A stretch of DNA of 64,000 nt, from the NCBI RefSeq assembly GCF_016894385.1, contig NZ_CP069812.1:2356001-2420000 (forward strand), written 5' to 3'. This DNA is from Cupriavidus oxalaticus (lineage in GTDB: Bacteria; Pseudomonadota; Gammaproteobacteria; Burkholderiales; Burkholderiaceae). This document shows positions 62,320 to 64,000 of the stretch, piece by piece; the stretch's first letter is position 1, and every line of letters starts with the position of its first letter. The notes beneath the pieces were generated by a model that was not told the DNA's origin, searched no databases, and was given only the letters and a program-made list of their open reading frames with translations. The translations under genes were made by a program, and so were the position numbers.

Positions 62320-63000
62320 TCAGCCGCCGTACATGGTGGCGCGTACGGCCTTGGGATCATAGCGCTTGAGCGTCTCGACCATGTCGCCGAGGCTTTCGCT
62401 GCGGCGGTTGCCATCGTCCTCGATACGGCGCGCGCCGTTGTAGCGCGTCACCCAGTACGCGGCGCGCATGTCGTCGACACGGATCTTGCTGCCCGTCGAG
62501 GGAGCGTGCACGAACTTGTTGTCGCCGATATAGATGCCGACGTGCGAGAAGGTCTGGCGCATGGTGTTGAAGAACACCAGGTCGCCCGGACGCAGGTCGC
62601 TGGTCGCCACATTGGTGCCGACACGGCTGATTTCGACAGAGCGGCGCGGCAGCATGAAGCCGAAGGTGTCATGGAACACGTAGCGGACAAAGCCGCTGCA
62701 GTCCAGGCCGGATTCGGGGCTGTTGCCGCCGAAGCGGTAACGCACGCCGATCAGGCCCAGCGCGTTCATGACCAGGTCGCCAGCCTTGCTGGCAACGTTG
62801 CTGGTGGAATTCACCACCGACGACAGCAAGCCACGCCTGCCTTCCGCATGCGAGTCCGCGGCCGGGGCCGTGGCATCGATACGGGCGTCGGCGTCCTTGA
62901 ACACCGTGTCCGCCAGCACTCCATTCGACACAGTCGCACCGCAGGCAATGGCAATTCCGACGGCGGCGCGCGCCAGGGAATGAAGTACCGATCGCTGCAT
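62320..63000 (-). CDS. NlpC/P60 peptidoglycan endopeptidase
   Basis: The 226-residue product has a signal peptide (about residues 1-30) and a C-terminal NlpC/P60 domain with Cys101 in DCSGF, His153 in SHVGIY and His165 in FVHAP, a complete catalytic triad. It should cut D-Glu/diaminopimelate links in peptide stems. GGGAGA precedes the ATG at 63000. A good sigma-70 promoter lies 235 bases upstream, with a terminator-like hairpin between, so the gene may be subject to attenuation. A separate closer promoter is not visible. Confidence 0.92.
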   Translation of the reverse strand: MQRSVLHSLARAAVGIAIACGATVSNGVLADTVFKDADARIDATAPAADSHAEGRRGLLSSVVNSTSNVASKAGDLVMNALGLIGVRYRFGGNSPESGLDCSGFVRYVFHDTFGFMLPRRSVEISRVGTNVATSDLRPGDLVFFNTMRQTFSHVGIYIGDNKFVHAPSTGSKIRVDDMRAAYWVTRYNGARRIEDDGNRRSESLGDMVETLKRYDPKAVRATMYGG

Positions 63001-63030
63001 TGGTTCTCCCGTTGATCGTTTCCAAAGCAA

Positions 63031-63052
63031 GCCCCGGCACAAAGTCCGGGGC
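63031..63052 (-). promoter_or_regulatory. Terminator-like hairpin in the NlpC leader
   Basis: A 7-bp GC stem GCCCCGG/CCGGGGC (63031-63037 with 63046-63052) is followed on the minus strand by TTGCTTTGG, 31 bases before the ATG at 63000. It could end a short leader RNA or modulate read-through. Confidence 0.35.
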
Positions 63053-63234
63053 GGCTGGGTATCTGCGTACGGCGTGTGCACCACGCCGGCACTACGGGGA
63101 GGACATAACGCAACATCCGCGCCAGGCAGAAAGGACGCTATTGCGTCACGATCGGCCCCGGCGATGGCACCGTCAACGTGCAGTGCACGATTCAATGCGC
63201 CGGAGACACCACCCCCAAAAGTAGTACTCGCGGG

Positions 63235-63263
63235 ATGGTAAAGGGTTGTCATTCACCTGTCAA
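63235..63263 (-). promoter_or_regulatory. Sigma-70 promoter upstream of NlpC gene
   Basis: On the minus strand a perfect TTGACA (63258-63263) and TACCAT (63235-63240) are separated by 17 bases. Transcription should start near 63228, giving a leader of about 228 bases before the NlpC gene. Confidence 0.7.
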
Positions 63264-63350
63264 AGTTCGTTACAAATTCGCCGGATTTGACTTGCGAATC
63301 AACGATATAGGCCGAATTTTGCATCTTGTTTATCGGATTGCGCATATGAA

Positions 63351-63373
63351 CACGCCGCCGGTCCGGCGGCGTG
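63351..63373 (-). terminator. Inverted repeat after the ABC ATPase gene
   Basis: Arms CACGCCGCCGG and CCGGCGGCGTG meet around a single base, giving a very stable hairpin 26 bases past the ABC gene stop. The minus-strand tail is only weakly T-rich, so it is a probable terminator. Confidence 0.5.
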
Positions 63374-63399
63374 AAAAGCGATGCTGCCACGCACCGCGT

Positions 63400-64000
63400 T
63401 CAGGCTGCGCCAACCTGCGCCGCGGCCATCAGCTTGCGGGTATACGGATGCTGCGGCGCACCGAGCACCGCCTCGGTGTCCCCGGTTTCGACCACCTCCC
63501 CCGCCTTCATCACGATCACGCGGTGGGCCATGGCCCGGATCACCGCCAGGTCGTGGCTGATAAAGAGGTAGCTGAGGTTGTACTTGTGCTGCAGCTGGGA
63601 CAGCAGCGCCAGCACCTGCTGCTGGATCGAGACGTCCAGCGCCGAGGTCGGCTCGTCCAGCACCAGCACCTGAGGCTTGAGGATCAGCACTCGCGCGATC
63701 GCGATGCGCTGGCGCTGACCGCCGGAGAACTCGTGCGGATAGCGCCCCAGCGCGGTGCGGTCCAGCCCGACTTCGCGCAAGGCGTCGATCACGCGCTCGC
63801 GTGTGGCCTCGCGCGACAAACCCGGCTGGTGCAGCGCCAGGCCCTCGCCGACGATCTGTTCGATGGTCATGCGCGGCGACAGCGAACCGAACGGATCCTG
63901 GAACACCACCTGCATGCGCGAGCGCAGCTGGCAGCGGTCCTTGCGCGTGGCGTCGTCAAAGCTGCGGCCCAGGAAATGGATGGTGCCGGCGCCCTTGCGC
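63400..64000 (-). CDS. Peptide-type ABC transporter ATPase, 3' part (cut by window edge)
   Basis: The visible 200 residues are the C-terminal ATPase domain of a DppF/OppF/YejF-type protein: Q-loop VFQDPFGSLSPRM, signature FSGGQRQRI, Walker B VLVLDEPTSALD and the switch ISHDLAVI. The frame stays open to the right window edge. The internal ATG at 63915 lies inside the domain and is not the start. Walker A lies outside the window. Single- and double-domain forms cannot be told apart, but the sequence resembles the second half of YejF-like double ATPases. Confidence 0.9.
   Translation of the reverse strand, partial: RKGAGTIHFLGRSFDDATRKDRCQLRSRMQVVFQDPFGSLSPRMTIEQIVGEGLALHQPGLSREATRERVIDALREVGLDRTALGRYPHEFSGGQRQRIAIARVLILKPQVLVLDEPTSALDVSIQQQVLALLSQLQHKYNLSYLFISHDLAVIRAMAHRVIVMKAGEVVETGDTEAVLGAPQHPYTRKLMAAAQVGAA

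Larger units (their letters stand above)
63001..63399. other. Intergenic region between NlpC gene and ABC ATPase gene
   Basis: This 399-base gap contains the hairpin at 63031-63052, the promoter at 63235-63263 and the inverted repeat at 63351-63373. Between 63264 and 63350 the sequence becomes A/T-rich and shows no gene. The leader from 63228 to 63001 has no long ORF with family sequence. Confidence 0.55.

Noticed and set aside
63001..63252. Open N-terminal extension of the NlpC/P60 gene
   Set aside because: A promoter lies inside this stretch and a clear signal peptide with a ribosome-binding site starts at 63000. The extension has no family sequence.

Overview
The window reads as a GC-rich betaproteobacterial chromosome segment, most like Cupriavidus/Ralstonia in the Burkholderiales. 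This is an inference from gene order and family types: hflX-hflK-hflC-hisZ-purA, der-bamB-yfgM-hisS-ispG-rodZ-pilW-rlmN-ndk, surE-pcm-nlpD-rpoS, dnaX-ybaB-recR, a Bug/TctC solute-binding protein, an AddAB-type nuclease and a class II ribonucleotide reductase. No database was searched. I see no phage, insertion sequence, plasmid or CRISPR. The segment is mostly core genome with one accessory stretch in the middle.

Positions 1-17000 hold a long minus-strand block. It covers purine and histidine control (purA, hisZ), membrane protein quality control (hflK, hflC), ribosome and RNA functions (hflX, hfq, der), outer-membrane assembly (bamB, yfgM), histidyl-tRNA synthetase, isoprenoid synthesis (ispG), cell shape and pilus factors (rodZ, pilW), rlmN and ndk. 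A Bax-inhibitor-1 family membrane protein, rlmD and an EEP-family phosphatase/nuclease follow. Next comes the stationary-phase cluster surE-pcm-nlpD-rpoS, with a DEDDy exonuclease gene overlapping the end of rpoS.

Positions 25400-37600 are the accessory stretch. It contains a quinone oxidoreductase, a general porin, a TctD/TctE-like two-component system, an ABC importer of the sulfonate/nitrate/taurine type, an orphan TctC-like binding protein, an HMG-CoA lyase, a class III CoA-transferase and a LysR regulator. The last four suggest uptake and breakdown of a branched dicarboxylic acid such as 3-hydroxy-3-methylglutarate. REP-like palindromes occur in two intergenic spots here, and one has been absorbed into the end of the sensor kinase. 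The kinase start carries a run of eight G residues that leaves its natural ATG out of frame.

Positions 37600-54800 return to core functions: recR, ybaB and dnaX; the B12-dependent ribonucleotide reductase; 4.5S RNA; the AddA and AddB repair subunits; thioredoxin; Rho; MtfA; and zinc-independent ribosomal protein L31. Positions 55000-64000 hold an ArnT-like glycosyltransferase, a MATE exporter, two tandem copies of a tRNA-Ala/Glu/Asp transcription unit, gltX, a patatin-like lipoprotein, an NlpC/P60 hydrolase and the 3' part of a peptide-type ABC ATPase that runs off the right edge.

I found no wholly unknown multi-gene system. The observations most worth a second look are the G-tract at the kinase start, the tRNA unit duplication, terminator-like hairpins inside the gltX and NlpC leaders, the REP doublets, and the rpoS-exonuclease coupling.
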